Positions 34,572 to 48,620 are shown, counted from the first letter of the stretch. The stretch: DNA of 64,000 nucleotides from Setoptus koraiensis (GCA_048013815.1 CM106585.1:6572001-6636000); one strand, 5' to 3'. Translations and numbers: made by a program. Notes: generated from the letters alone by a model not told the origin.

Positions 34572-36597
34572 AGTTGTCGGCAGCCAATTGAGCTGGAATG
34601 GGCGAACTCGATTTGCGCCATTACGACAACTCAATTGCCGATTCGATTCAATTCGATTTGATTCAATTTGATTCGATTCAATTCGAATCGAATCGAATCG
34701 AATCGAATCGAATCGCGCCGACTAGCCGCTTCGAACTGGAGCCGAGTCCGCTCGAGAATGCGCCCGAATCTGTGCTCAGTTCGATATTCGAATGGATGCG
34801 CCGGAGCGCGCAGTTTGTCGGTTGCGAATCGGCCCGCGGCTTATAATTACGTTGACACCAGCGCCGCTCGGCCTAATCTCTCCATTATCTATTTATCTGG
34901 CGGTGCCGTACCCGCTCGGCATTTGTGTGTGCCGGTCGGCCGCCATTTCTGGCGAGCGGCGCGCCGTGTCCGCGGCCCGTCACAACAACAACGCTGGCGA
35001 TGCTAATCTCCTCGCTCTGTCGCCCTGTGTCGGCGCTGCCAAATCCGCGCCTCATGCCCGCGCCGCATGCCCGCGCCGTCGCGTCCCGGAGTCGCGTTTC
35101 GGAGTCGCGTCCGGGAGTCGCGTCCCGGGGTCGGCATGAGCGAAGGGCACAGCTTCGGCGGAGCGTCTTGGGCAACGATCGGGCTCGGCGGCCGTCCGCG
35201 TTTGGCGGCGCGCTGGCCGGCCCGTCGTGCCGTCAGCAGCTATTGCGATAAGCTGTTGCGATACCACGACTATTACGAGGCCAGTTGACAAAATCCGTCC
35301 ATTTCCATCTAAATGGACTAAGCATTTAGATTTGGATGCGCCCGACGAACGGCGGCACGGTCAATGGCGGGCCAACAGGTACATTGGCACTAATTCGGCC
35401 GCTGCCGGCCAAACGCGGCAAATCGAAATTGATTCCCGCCGCCTATCGCATTCTATCGCAAACAGGTACCTGATGTAATGTGATGCACATTACGTAAGAT
35501 GCACACTAACAACTGTAAGTCTGGCTGTTACGAGCGCACTGCCACTGCAACCCAGGGCGCATTATGTAATAATATCGGCCTTGGTCGGTCGCTCATTCAG
35601 GCGGCCGGCCGGCGAATCGGCGGCTCGCCGGCTCGCCGTCGGATATGGCGGTGATGGCGCAATCGTGTTATGTAATCACATTATGTATCGCACATTATGC
35701 GCCATGTAGTGTGATCGGTCGGCCGTCGTCGGACGACGTCTTCATCGCGATTTGCGACTCTCGATTTGCGACTCTCGCATTGCGACTCTCAAATGTTGGC
35801 CTGTCCGACCGATATGACACAACACCGATTATTATGATTATTGTGCGCATTGTGCTCATTGTGACAGCGGCGGCGGCGAGCAAGATATCAACAAACAACA
35901 ACAATAATCGCCAATTGGTCATCGGGCCAATTTGCCGGCCGCTGCCCTTGGCTCGGCCGGCACCAACCGCGGCACCAACAACAACTGCGGCACCGGCACC
36001 AACAACAACGACAACAACAACTGCGGCACCGGCGGCAGCACCGCCCCGGGGACACACTGGCCGCTGTCAACTATCAGCTGTCAAGCGTCAGCTGTCAACT
36101 ATCATCTGTCGGCCGTATCATCTGTCAGGCGTATCAGCTGTGAGCCGTGATCGCGCACACAGGTGAGCCGCAATTGAGCCGCAATTCAATAATGCGGCCA
36201 CATTGCACCGGCTGCACCACTGCACCGGCTGCACCATCGCCCTGGCCGCACCATCGCGATGCAATTCAATCGTGCACCGTCGTACGCAGCCGGCATTGCG
36301 TAACTATATTGCCAGTGCATGATAGCCGCATAATAGCCGCATAATAAGTAACAAGCAATAGGTAATAAGACATCGCCGATGACAGCCACTTGACCCTATA
36401 ATGATGACATCATTGCGCAATATTGTTGGGCGCATTGCTTGGGCCTGTTCTGTTGTGGCCGCTGCACCGATCAATGCCGATATTGCGCCGCGCGCCATGA
36501 CAAAGTTAATTTGTTCATGTGCGCAACAAGTGTTTATTTGCGTTGCGTCACTTGTCACACTGCCCACCACTGTACAAATTTAATACAAATTTATATA

Positions 36598-36662
36598 GTA
36601 CCATATCGCACAACATGCAGCCATATCGCACAACATGCAGCCATATCGCACAATATGCAGCC
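36598..36662. repeat. 20-bp tandem repeat, three copies
   Basis: CCATATCGCACAACATGCAG three times, the third copy with one change. No spacers. Confidence 0.85.
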
Positions 36663-39600
36663 AGTTTGCGCGACTCTGCGCGACTCTGCGCAGCCAGTGG
36701 CGGCCGGGAAGCGTGACGGTCGTGATGTTGCGCAACGCCAGATATAAATAATTCCCATTATTGCTGTTATTGTCGATAATTGGCGCTTGCGAGGCCACGA
36801 CTGCAGCGCCACATACAGCACAAACGGCACACAAAGCGGGCCATTGTTCGTCGCGGGGCGACCCGAGTCGACCGGTCGGGCCGGCGCGGCGCGCCGAAAT
36901 TGATTGCGAGATTGGGCAGCGTCGAGCGACCGGTCGATTGTTGCGCAAGATCGGTGACGCTCGACTCGAGGCTCGAGCGGCTCGAGTGTCGAGCGACCAT
37001 TTTTATTTTTATTTTTATTTTGGTATCTGTGTTTTCATTTGTATTTTGGTATTTGTATTCTTATTTTGATTTGTATTTGTGTTTGTGTTTATACATGCGC
37101 TTGTGTCGCCACTTGTCGCTGCGCCGTTCGCGGTTTGCGGCGTCGTCGTCGTCGGCGGCGGCCGTGAGCCGCCGAGTGCGGACACAAACAACAGGTGAAT
37201 TCGGTCACTTGCGCTTCATTGTGTCGAGGCAACAGGTAAGCGCCGTTGCCGGGCAACAGCGGTGGTCTATTGGCCGGTAACAAGCCACAAACAAGATGAG
37301 ATTCATCACGCTAATGATGGCTGCGGTTGCTCGCTCATCATGACGAGCTGTCATTGATGTTGCGCAACAGCGACCACTTGCGCAGATCACACAAATAGAT
37401 AGACGCGCGCTGCTCAATTGTTGTCATCATTATCGTGATTGTTGTTTTTTAAGCGCCGACTTTTTCCACACCCGCCAACCTGTTTCGGGCCGGCCGCTCG
37501 CGAGTTTGCGGGCTTGTGGGCTTGCGGGCTTGCAAGCTGGTGAGCCTGTGAGCTGTTGAGTGTGCCCACCGGCCGGCTCGATGGCGCGGAACCGCCGGGC
37601 CAAGCGGACGGAGCGCGGAATGGCGCGGGACCGCCGGGCTAAGCGGACGGCGCCTTGTGCGCCGTCCGATCGGCGCACGAAAAGTGGAACGAACGCAAAA
37701 ATAAATACGAATGAGCTATCGTTGCGGCCAATTGCGATTTTATTTGCCCGACACCGAGCGGGCGCGCGGTGCGGTGCCGATCGCGGCAACAAATCACGGC
37801 CACTCAATCGCCAAGTGAATGGACTGTTTGTTTGAGCGCGCTGCCAGTTTGTTTGTTTGTTGCGCTCGTTGGCGGCCGTAATGATGATGATCGTTTAAGT
37901 CATCGTTATTCATCGCCGCCATTAGCGACACAACTCGGCCGAGGCTGCACAGGTAAATCAGGTAACACAGGTAAATCAGGCAACTCGGGTAACTCAAATG
38001 AGACAGCTAATAGAGCGAGCAAAGTTGGCGCTTGTTTGCCGGCAACGAGTCACTTTGCTCGCACTGCAACTTGTGCTCGCAGTCGCACAACTTGTCCAAA
38101 GTAGATATTTTGGCAGCTCGTTTAATAGCTCACTCACCTGGCTATTAGCCGGCTACCTGCTCAGGTGAATACAGGTAACAACAGGTAAACTTGTTCATTA
38201 TGTGTGCGTGTGTGTGCGCGGACAATCATCAGCGCGGTTGTGTCATTTGCATGATGATGATGATTGCTGTTTTGCCGGCCATTACATTTGTCGGCTGTAT
38301 CATACATATGTGAACATATCTGCGTATATGTGAATATCTGCTTATATGTGAATATCTGCCCATCTATGTGTGTCTCCATATCCGTGTATCGCGGGCCGCT
38401 GACATTATGCCGCACAAATCAGTTTGCTCGGGAGCCGCTAATGATGCTCCCGGCGCGGTCATTTCAATCGGCGCTCCGCCCGTCGCGTCGTGTGTAAACG
38501 TGTGTATGTATAAATATCAATGACTATCGCCACTAAAACGACCGGCCACTTAAATGATCATCGTCGGCCGCAACAACAACCTCGAGTCGCCCGATTCGAG
38601 CGATTATATTTGATTTTGGCGCCCTCCCCCTGCTGCACACCCGACCAACGCCGACGCTGGCCCTCGGTCGGGTGTGGCCGGCGGCCGGGCCGCCCCTCAC
38701 CTGAGGCCCTCGGCCGCGGCCATTCAATTGGCCGCCAGTGGCAACTAGATACTTTATTTATATTTATATTTACCTGTGTTTATCTGTATTTACCTGTATT
38801 TATCCGCTCTATGCGCGCCGCATGCACGTACGCCATATGTACGCCATATGCAGTATGTATGGCGAGATGAAAACACGAAATAAATGAAACTAATGCAAAA
38901 CTAATGAGTGAGAGAGATATCATTAAGTATGATGGATTTGTTGTCGCCGCTTAAATACTTGTTGCTGTTTAGCATTCGATTTGCACGCACACCCGCCGGC
39001 CCGGTCCGCCCGCCGGGCCGCCGCCTCGGCCCCGCTGACCACTGGTCATCGGCCAACCACTAATTATCTGCAGCGTCGGTCGTTTGTCGTCGTCGTTGTC
39101 GCTGTTTGTTGGCGTCGGTTGTTGGCGTCGGTTGCCGGCTCTGCCAATTGAACAATAGAACGCGCCAAGATGCGCCCTCAACGGACAGTCGCTTCGTTGT
39201 CACATCGGCTGTCACTTGTTGGTTGCGCCGTCACGACCGCACCGCGTGCGCAACTCCGCCCTCGTCCTCTTGCCCGAGCCGCTCGCCGCCCGCCGCACTG
39301 CGGCCCAAATTCATACCGACAATGAAAATTGCCCATTTGAAATCAGCAACAGTCCGATTGTTACAATCGTCCGCTGATTTCGACCACGCCTGCCCGGCCG
39401 GCCGGGCCGGCGCGTCGGGTGCCGCCAGCACGGAATCCAAAAAGCGGATCTAGATTGTTGCTGGCTCTTGTCAGCTCAATTGGCACTCTCTCAATTGTCG
39501 GGCCAATTGTTGTTGCGAGCCCCACAACAGCCGACAACAACTGGCGACAAGTGCTTACACGACCAAACAAGACAAACACTGGCCATTTAATGATCGGTTA

Positions 39601-40216
39601 CGTAAGTTTAGCAGCGTTATTGTCGCCGGCGCGGTGCAAATTGAATAAATGCAACAGCGCAGCCACGGCCACGCTGTTACGCGCTCACTTTTCCAACTCA
39701 ATTACCGTCGGCTTCAATTATGTCGTTGGCGTTGACTGTTGCATATCAAGAGTCACACTGTTTACACTGTCACTTGCGCCGGCAAACTGGCCACAAGTGT
39801 CAACTGTCACTCGCCGGCCAATCAGCTGACCGCTCACCTGGCGAGCGATACATTTGGCTGCTCACCCGTCAAAACTGGTGTCTGTCTGCATGAGACTCGA
39901 ATCAGCTGGGGCTGCCAGTCAGCTGCTTGCTGTCAGATTGGCGGGTGTCAGATGGGCGAAGGTCGGACATTGACAAGCGCGGGCGACACCGCACTTGACC
40001 ACTCACAAACGGACAATCATTCACCGGTCGCACAATTTGAGTGACGGTGGCGCCACCAGATGCGCACCGTCAAATCAAATTTAAAAGCAAATTTACCTGT
40101 TAACACAAAAACACTCTGACACGGACAATAGACAGTTATCGCTTGAGTCGTTTATTTTATCGTCATCGTTTAACAAGCATCTTTGCACTTGTTGTTGTTA
40201 TTGTAAATGTTGTTGA

Positions 40217-40222
40217 TTTATT
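40217..40222 (-). terminator. Polyadenylation signal of the ABCG gene
   Basis: TTTATT on the plus strand (AATAAA in sense), about 455 nt past the stop. A second one lies at 40151-40156. Either would place a long CAG/CAA tract (40225-40340) in the 3' UTR. Confidence 0.45.
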
Positions 40223-40224
40223 CC

Positions 40225-40235
40225 TTTGTTGTTGT

Positions 40236-40294
<59 letters not shown>

Positions 40295-40340
40295 TTGTTG
40301 TCGTCGTCGTTGTTGTTGTCGTTGTTGTTGTTGCTGTTCT
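40225..40340. repeat. CTG/TTG triplet array in the probable ABCG 3' UTR
   Basis: CAG/CAA in the transcript sense, between the stop codon and the AATAAA signals. Frames crossing it give poly-Leu, poly-Val or poly-Cys artefacts. Confidence 0.75.
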
Positions 40341-40675
40341 TTGCAGCACTCGCTGGCAGCGAGTCACTGGCCGATTGTGTCGGGCCGGCACGGACACACA
40401 ACTGTGATCAGGAGCGGCTCTGGTTCCTCTAGCGGGCCGTCGCAGCGGCGGCCCGTCTGTCCGCACACCCGACCGGTTGGTGTTGCAAGTGGCGCCACCA
40501 CCATTTGTTCTGCCCTCCTCCACAATGGGCACCCCGAGCGACGCTCGCCAGTGGCCGGCCGTTAATTGATTTACACGCTCCGCGCATCGCCCGTCAAAAC
40601 CGATTCTCGCGCCAATTGTCCCGCACGGGCGCTCGGTCTCAGGTGCCCGGTCAGCGCTCGGTCTCTGGCGCCCGG

Positions 40676-43600
40676 TCAGCGCTGGTTCATCTTGAAGCGC
40701 ACCAAAACAAACAGCAGCACCTTGAACAGCAACACGATGAGCACCAGGGCCAACAGGAAGCGCGTCAGGGTGCCCTCGTCTATTTCGCGCGCGTTCAGTA
40801 TGTAGGGCTGCACGTCTTGGCACGACTTGATGTCGACGCCGTACGTGTTGGCTCGCGACAACTGCTTCGCCAGTAACTCAAACATATCCTCACTAGGGGG
40901 CTGAATAGTAGTAGTAGTGGTTGTCATAGTATTAGGAGTAACGCTGCCAGCTAATGATAGCAGCTGATCGGTGGTAGGTGGCGCTATCGTCGTTGTGTGC
41001 GACGATAACAATAGTTGACTACTAGCTGTTGCATTTAGTTGCTGTTGTGTCATAGGTGTCGCCACCAGGTAATTGGTGGCGCTGTCGTTGACTATCACAG
41101 GTGAATTGTTGTTGTTGTTGTTGTCGCCGCTAAACACAATGTTTGTGGTGTCTTGTTGCGATTGTTGTTGTTGTTGTTGTTGTTGCTGTTGTCCGGAGGG
41201 CAAATAGGGCGATTCGGTGGCGAGCGCCATCTGACGGTTTTGGTCCATGTAAAAGTTCATCAACGATCTCAGCTGCTGGGGTATGCCCACTATCTGAATG
41301 GGCCGGTCGGGCGTTTGCATGAGGTCCGTCTCTTGGCAGGGGCACATGCCAAAGCCGTACCTAATGGACAGAATGGACTCAATGCCCAGCCGGTATATGG
41401 AGGCAAACGATAGTACCCGCAAGAAGGGCGGCAATTCGCTGACGCGGGTAGTGAAACCCGACAACAGTATCCAGGGTAGCGAGGCCGCTTGCGACACAAA
41501 TACCGCCGTCTTGACGTCGTTCATGAACGCGGCCCCAAACATGAGGCCCTGAGTTTGGGATATGAGCGAGCACAGTGTCATGACGAGCGTCATGGCCAGC
41601 ATGCGCCAATTGAGATAAGATACGGGCTGATTGGTCATGGGGTACAACAGGGTCATTGTGAGCAGGGGCATTGTTAGCTCCAGGGGTAGATCGGCCATTG
41701 TTTTGGCCATAACAAACCGGCCCGACGAGTACCAGCCATTTCCGGTTTCTTTCATCAGTATGTGCATGTTGAGCGGAAATGAGAGCGCCGTGAGCGCAAG
41801 TACGCACATGGAAAAGCTGTATAGTAACACGAAGAATAGCGACGTATTTTCGAAGGTCAATATGAGCTCGTTGTGTTGGTGTTGCATTCGTTGCACCGTC
41901 TCGTCGGAGCCCATTTGCCCGAAGTCGAATTCGCGCTCCACAAACGGGCACGCGTTTGCGCTGCCCGACTTGGCGCTATATATCACAGCCATTATGAACG
42001 GTATCACTAAATGAAACAAAATCCGCGTTCCGGTCAGCAGCGGGTCGCGCCACATCGACAGCCACGTGCGACAGGTGAGCAGGCGCACGTGCAACCAAAA
42101 GGTGCCCTGGTGATTGTTGTAGCGGCGCCATTTGAGTCGGCGCGACACGCGCAACTCACGGTGACCGGCGCTGGAGGCGCCCCCGCCCGACGAACACTTT
42201 ACTGACTTTTGTGAGGGGCCGCGGGCAGCCGACGATGCCGAGCTGGAGGGCGCCGCCGAGCTAATGCCGCTACTGCGGCTACTACGGTCAGAATGTTGAT
42301 CGTCCATCATTACCTCACTGCCATCTAGTGACACCGTTGTCGACTGCTGGCCCTGCCGCTGCTCGTTGTTGCAAGCACTACTGGCGCCGGCGGTCGCCTG
42401 GTGGCCAGTTCCGGCGCCCACGGATGTGGTGCTGTTGGCGGTGCTGCCGCCGCCGCCGCCACCCGTAACGTAGTAACGGGCCATAAAATTGTCTCGCTGC
42501 AACGCCGACAGCGCCTCTATAGGCTCCTGGCCGTACTCCTCCGAGGCCAGTTCTATTATGAATGAGGCCGGATTTGAGTGATTTATGGCTATGAGATTGT
42601 CGGGCAACAATTGTTTGCAACATTGGCCTATTGTGGGCGCCAGCATCAACGGGGGTCCCTCGTATATGCACTGGCCCATGTTTGACAGAATGTACACATG
42701 ATGAAACAAGTTGAATATCTTGCTCTCGGGCTGATGAATGGTCATGACAACGGCCAGCGGCAATATGAGGCCCTTTCTAGATAGATTAACCAAATCCTGT
42801 AACACGGACACCGTGTGAAAACAATTGAACGAATCCAAACCGGAAGTGGGCTCGTCCAAAATGAGTATGTCCGGATTGGAGAGGAGCTCTTGAGCTATGG
42901 ATACGCGCTTGTGTTGGCCGCCTGAGATCTTGTTCGTTCTCAGATGGAGGCAGCTCCTCAGGCGCAGCATGTCCACCACCTATCGCCCGTTGCGTCAACG
43001 AGAATTGCGTCAACGAGAATTGCGTCAACGAGAATTGCGTCAACGAGAATCGCGTCAACGAGAATCGCGTCAATGAGAAGGGTCAATTAGCCAAGACGGA
43101 ATAGATTCATTAGTGAGAATGTAATTAGCGAACAATGTTAGCGATAATAATATTTTGCCGCAAATGGGTCGCCTTGCTCACCCTGTCGACGTTGTTGTCG
43201 TGGTCGAAGTTTTGCGTCGTGTTCTTTATTCGCGAGGCAAAGGTCAGGTTCTCCATGACGGTCAGGTGCTCCAGCAGGTAATCTGCGCCGGGTTTCAATA
43301 AGATTAATTAGAATGAAATCATCGTATTATTTATCAGTTATAATCATATTATTTTAGTGTATGGTTGCGACTAGCGGACGGGGCGCGCAACAACGTCTGA
43401 CACAACACCGACGACTCACCTTGCTGGGGTATCATGCACAATTTGAGCCGCTGGCGGTCGCGCGAGCCCCCGCTCACCTCGATGCAACCGTTCAGTCCGC
43501 GCCCGCCCATGTTGTTGGTGAGACACTTGAGCAGGGTTGTCTTGCCGGCCCCGCTGGGCCCCAGAATGGCGGTCAGTTCGCCAGATCTGATGCAACCATT

Positions 43601-44081
43601 TAAATTTGAGAATATTGTTCGTCTGGCCTGGTAGCCGGCGCCAGTGGAGGAGGCGGGGGCGGCGGCGTTGGTGGCGGCACCTGTCGTGCCCGTAGTTAGT
43701 TGACTGTCGGTATGGGGGTATTGGGGCACTAAATTTGAGCTTAAATTATCTGATTTGCCGATCATGGCGCTGTTGTGCTGGTGGTGCACTTGTTGCTGCT
43801 GCTCTGGCTTGTTTAGACGGCCGCCGTCAACCACCAAAACGAGCGGATCTTGCATGGCCGAGCTTGCACTTGTCGGCGTTGTAGTTGCTGTTGTGGTTGA
43901 TGTTGTTGTTGATGCGGTTGTTGCGCGATGCAATTTGGTCGACACCAAGTGGGTCAATTTGTGCAAAGAATGCGCGCATCGCTCGGAGAATCTCTTTGGC
44001 ACCTTGTAGGTGAGACGGCGCCAAACGATTTCAAATTGTTGCTGATTGTCCGTTGCGTCGTCGCGATCTCGCTCATCGCGA

Positions 44082-44119
<38 letters not shown>

Positions 44120-44267
44120 TATTATGTCATCGGTGAACATTATGGCTCCGGCGTGCATGATTGAGGCGGTCGTTGTGTGCGACCGGCCCGAATCGTTGCT
44201 GCTCGAGCTGCGCCGGAAGCCGCCAGAGGTCAGGTTGAGACTGTCGGAGGAACCCGTCGAGGGACAT

Positions 44268-44302
<35 letters not shown>

Positions 44303-44658
44303 CTCGTTGTTTATTGTGATTACTGTGCTGCCGTGCCGACTAGCGGCCGTCAATTGCTGCAACTTGTTGCCCACTGTCGCCGGCATCGGGCCGGCCGACG
44401 GTGACGCAACTCGGGCCGCATCATTGCAGTCGAGTTTGTCGTTGTTGTTGTTGTTGATGCTCGTCACTGAGGCGCTTCGTTGTTTGAGCGCGATGCTGCG
44501 CCGCCGCTTGCACAACTTTGACTTTTGCAATGACCGGCACGAGCTCGCCAACGACCCCTGTCGGCCCAACAAAATATCACTTTTTGTTGGCATTGCGCGA
44601 TTGTTTACATCGGCGCCGTTGCTGCTGTTGTTGCTGATAATGTTGTTGTTGTTGTTGT

Positions 44659-44705
<47 letters not shown>

Positions 44706-44827
44706 TTGTCGCTGCTGTCTCTGCTGTCGCAGTTGTTGCTGTTATTGTTGTTGTTGGCGAGCGGCTTGGCCAGCATTTGTGGGCACTGTTGCCGTTGGCC
44801 GAGATTGTCGTTGTCCGTCCTAACCAT
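40676..44827 (-). CDS. ABCG-family half-transporter (white/E23-like)
   Basis: Minus-strand exons 43420-44827, 43182-43282 and 40676-42979 (introns 137 and 202 nt) give 1270 aa. Order: a long Asn/Ser/Asp-rich N-terminus with poly-Asp, then the nucleotide-binding domain, then the membrane domain, the ABCG arrangement. Walker A is GPSGAGKTT (about 423-431). The Q-loop IPQQD spans the first splice junction. The signature is SGGQHKRVSIA (522-532), Walker B ILILDE (541-546), and the switch His is 585 in TIHQPES, so ATP hydrolysis should be intact. A Gly/Ser-rich linker precedes about six membrane segments, including the NGWYSSGRFVMAK stretch. A Gln/Asn/Thr-rich loop of about 200 residues precedes the last helix, which ends KMNQR. 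The substrate cannot be read from sequence. Large size and a long N-terminus resemble insect E23, an ecdysone-response transporter, but orthology is unproven. The start is the first in-frame ATG, at 44827. Confidence 0.88.
42990..43080. repeat. 15-bp tandem array in ABCG intron 2
   Basis: Six copies of GCGTCAACGAGAATT, with later copies reading GAATC. It starts within 10 bp of the acceptor of the last exon and fills nearly half of the 202-nt intron, so it occupies the branch-point and polypyrimidine zone. Confidence 0.85.
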
Positions 44828-45899
44828 TATTGATACACTCACTCGACTATCAATCGACCCTGTCGCAGTGTTGCGTAATGTGCCTGTGCGTCTGTAACTA
44901 ACTAATCAACTAATAAACTATTGTCGCACGAACATCAATTTTTGTTGTGTCTCACTATTGCGCAATATGAGCGTTTGTGGCGTATTCTCGCTAATTAACT
45001 GCTATCAAACTGCTGACAAACTGACAATATCTCTTCTTTGCAAATTAAGAAATCTCTTTGGTGCGTTAATATGGTTACCTAATATCGGTGTGTCGTAATA
45101 AACAAATATTACTATTATTAATTATGGTTGAACTGTGTCGTCTTAGACAGTCTACGGGTGTGTGTGTCGGCGACTCGTCTGGCCCGCTTCGCTGCAGGTA
45201 ACTATAAGTAAACTTGACTTTGCTCTCTGTCGCTGTCCTCAGCAAACATATTGCTGCTGGTCAGCAGTATTATTAGGTAATGTTATTAGGTAATAGGCAC
45301 AGGTCACTGGTGGTTGCTCGTAGACGACTTGCGCAACGAATGGCACACGATGGCACTACTCGTCTAGACAGCGGCCAGTTGGAGCGAGTCGTAGTGGTCA
45401 GTTTGGCTGGCGAGCGCGAGTGTGTGTGTGTGTGTGTGTGTTATAATAGAGAATAGAGAATAAAGAATCACCAAGTGTGTGTGTGTGTGTAATAGGCGAA
45501 AAGTTTCAAGTTTATCGGCCGACTATCGGTGGTTGCTGTTGGCTTGCCGTTGTCGCTGCTATCCGGCGTCGGGCTGTTATCGGTTGTTGTCTGTTGTTGT
45601 TGCTGGCGAGTTTATTGGGCACAACAAGACTCGTATGACAGTGAAAAATACCGACTAACAGCGCGTTTGTTGTGTGTTTGCTGTGTGTTGCGCAACTTTT
45701 CACCTGGACGCAGAGACTCTCTGCACTCGCTGGCCACTTCCTAACCGACGGCCAACAGTAACAGTGCAACGGCCAATCGAAACTGGACTTGTTGTTGCAG
45801 TGGTCAGTTCGAGACGCGGCGACAGTAAGAGTAACAACAGGTTGCCCGCCTTGACGCCCTCGCCAATCTTGTTGCCGGACACCAACTATGCCGCCTGCC

Positions 45900-46100
<201 letters not shown>

Positions 46101-48419
46101 GCTGTGCGCGCGCTTGTGTGTGTGTGTGTGTGTGTGTGTGCGTCTGTCCAGCCACCTACAACAGGTAGATTATCTCTGCTTGACCATACAATGTTGTTGT
46201 CGCTGTTGTTGAATATATTACTCACAACAGCAACGATACGCGAACTGCGTGCTACTTCGCTTACCTGTGCGCAGATCGAAGGCACCTGTCGCGCTATGTT
46301 GGCCGATATGTGTGTGTGTGTGTGTGTGTGTGTGTATCAACAGGTTTCTCCTGTCGACAGTGCGAGCCTCCCACTCCGCCTGTCAGATTGTGATGCTGTT
46401 ACTGTGTTGCGCAACACAGTCAGCGATTCACTGTCAATGGTTCCAGCGGTTACAGTGGACTCAATGGCATGCGCAACTTCCGCGATTAATGAGCGGCCGG
46501 CCAGCTATCGGGTAGCAGCTGTAATCAAGCGAGCTGCTAAGGTCAGTGCCAATTATCTGTTATCTGCTGGCTCGCTGTGTTAGTGGATATGGATATCTGA
46601 ACGTTTGTTGCGTAACACTAGCCGGCTATTTGGCTCACTGACTGACTGGCCGGCTGGCTGCTGGCTGCTGGCAAGTCGCAGCGTTTCAGCAAAGCTTGAC
46701 CAATCGACGATAAACACTGGCCGAGTTGCGCTGTGTTTTGATTAATTGGATGATTTGATTTGAATCGCAATTGATTTGTATTTGAATGTGAACGGATTTG
46801 AATATGAGTTGATCTCAATTTGAATCTGAATCGATTTGAATCTGAATCGATGCCTGGCCCAGTTAACTGGCGCTCAAACTCGGGCCTCGATCGGACGACG
46901 CGATCGCATTTTGCGCACACAAATCTGGTCGCTTTTGTTGATATTTATCCGTTTGTCCTCGTATCGTCGGCTTTAATTTCCGCTGACACTAGCACGCAGC
47001 ATGCAGCTTGACGCGTCCAATAATGAGTAACGTTATTCTAATTATTTTCTTGGCTTCGCTGGGCTTTTCTCGGACTGTTGTGCGTTCACTTGACACTTTG
47101 CGAGATATATTATTTGAATCTGACAATTGGGCTGCCACGATCGTTTGTCGCTATCGTCGCTATCGTCGATGTCGAGCTACAGCTGGTAAATCGCAGGTTG
47201 TGAGTTGAATTCAAGTGAATTTTGTGACAAATTGTAAGTTGAATTCAAGTGAATTTTGTGACAATTGTTTGCATAAATTGTTGGCTGGGCGAAATTGTTT
47301 TGTGCGTGGTTTGTGTGCTCACACAAACCGACGATTTTGTATCACATTAAGGGGCTCAATTTTATTTTATGAGTCTGGCGTGTCGCTGCCGATATTTATC
47401 CGTTTGTTTGTTGTCTGCTTGTCCGTTTGTTTATGCGTTCGTCTGTTTGCTGTCTGTTTATGCGTTCGTTTATCCCTCTCACTTGTTCGCTCATTCGCTT
47501 ATTGGCTTGTTCGCATATTCACCCATTCACTAGTTCACTCATTCACTTGTTGTAACTTATTAATAATAAGTTATTATACTCACAATCCAGCCGTAAGTGT
47601 AATTGCCGGCAACGTAATCAGACGTAGTCGTCCGGGCAAAATACCGTCGTCACCTGTTGCGCAACAAGCGAGCGATGGGCGCCAACAGTGCAAACACAAC
47701 AAGTAGCAATTGATTGTCGAGACAAGTTTGTTTGTGTGTGTGTGTGTGTGTTGTGACGCACACGCCAACAGGATGTGAGGATAATAAGGATAAATAACAG
47801 GCGATAGTCGATAACTGATCACTGATCAACGACGACAACTCCCAGACTATTCAGGGCTGTCTCGGCTAATTAATATATGTATTGATTATAGCTAATTAAT
47901 GAGCAAATGATTGGTCGGGATTGGTGGCTTGTGTGTTGCGCTGGCCGGTTGCTTGTTGTTGCTGTCGCTGTTGTTGTTGCTGTTGTTGTCGTTGTTGCTG
48001 TTGTTGTCGCTGTTGTCGTTGTTGTTGTTGCTGTCGTTGTTGCTGTTGTGGGGTATTGTTCGGTTACAATGTTCGGACTGTTACAATGGTCACAATTGTT
48101 GCATGCTTGTTGCCGCTTGTTGCTCGCTAAAACTGCATTGCGTAACGGTGTGTCGAGTGTGTGTTTGTTGTTGTTGCCGTTATGCAACTTGCGCAAGGTA
48201 AGACGGTGTCGCTGTTGTGGACACAACAAACAACAGTGATATTATGTTATATTGTTTATAAATGTGTGTGTGTGTCGAGCAGTTTAAATCGAGCGGCGAG
48301 AGTCGTTGCCACAACTGGCTGGCCCATTAAATAGTAACGACACTCTCGCTCGCTCGTCTCATCGTGTGTGTGTGTGTGGCTCATTCACTCGCCGGCGATC
48401 ATTGATCGCAGCGTCTATT

Positions 48420-48620
48420 TTCACAACAACAGCAACAACGACAGCAACAACAGCAGCAACAGCAACGACAGCAACAACAGCAGCAACAACGACAGCAACA
48501 ACAACAACAACAACAGCAACAACGACAGCAACAACAACAACGACAACAGCGACAACAACAGCAACAACGACAACAACAGCAACAACAGCAACAACAACAG
48601 CAACAACAGCAACGACCGAT
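48420..48620. repeat. CAG/CAA/CGA triplet array
   Basis: Opposite in orientation to most other triplet arrays here. No coding context. Confidence 0.8.

Larger units (their letters stand above)
31068..40675. other. Non-coding interval upstream of C15 / downstream of the ABCG gene
   Basis: No supported gene. The C15 promoter and 5' UTR should lie at its left edge. It holds a long GT tract (31968-32046), several strong inverted repeats (32326-32386, 33955-33991, 34548-34571), an 18-bp array (34183-34275), a TCGAATCGAATC-type tract (34636-34715), three 20-bp copies at 36598-36662, and clusters of CAGGTA/CAGGTG motifs (33613-33630, 37950-37990, 38160-38190). The AATAAA of the ABCG gene is at 40217-40222. 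Confidence 0.6.

Noticed and set aside
40218..40823. 201-codon minus-strand frame overlapping the end of the ABCG gene
   Set aside because: Shadow of the ABCG last exon continued through the 3'-UTR triplet array.
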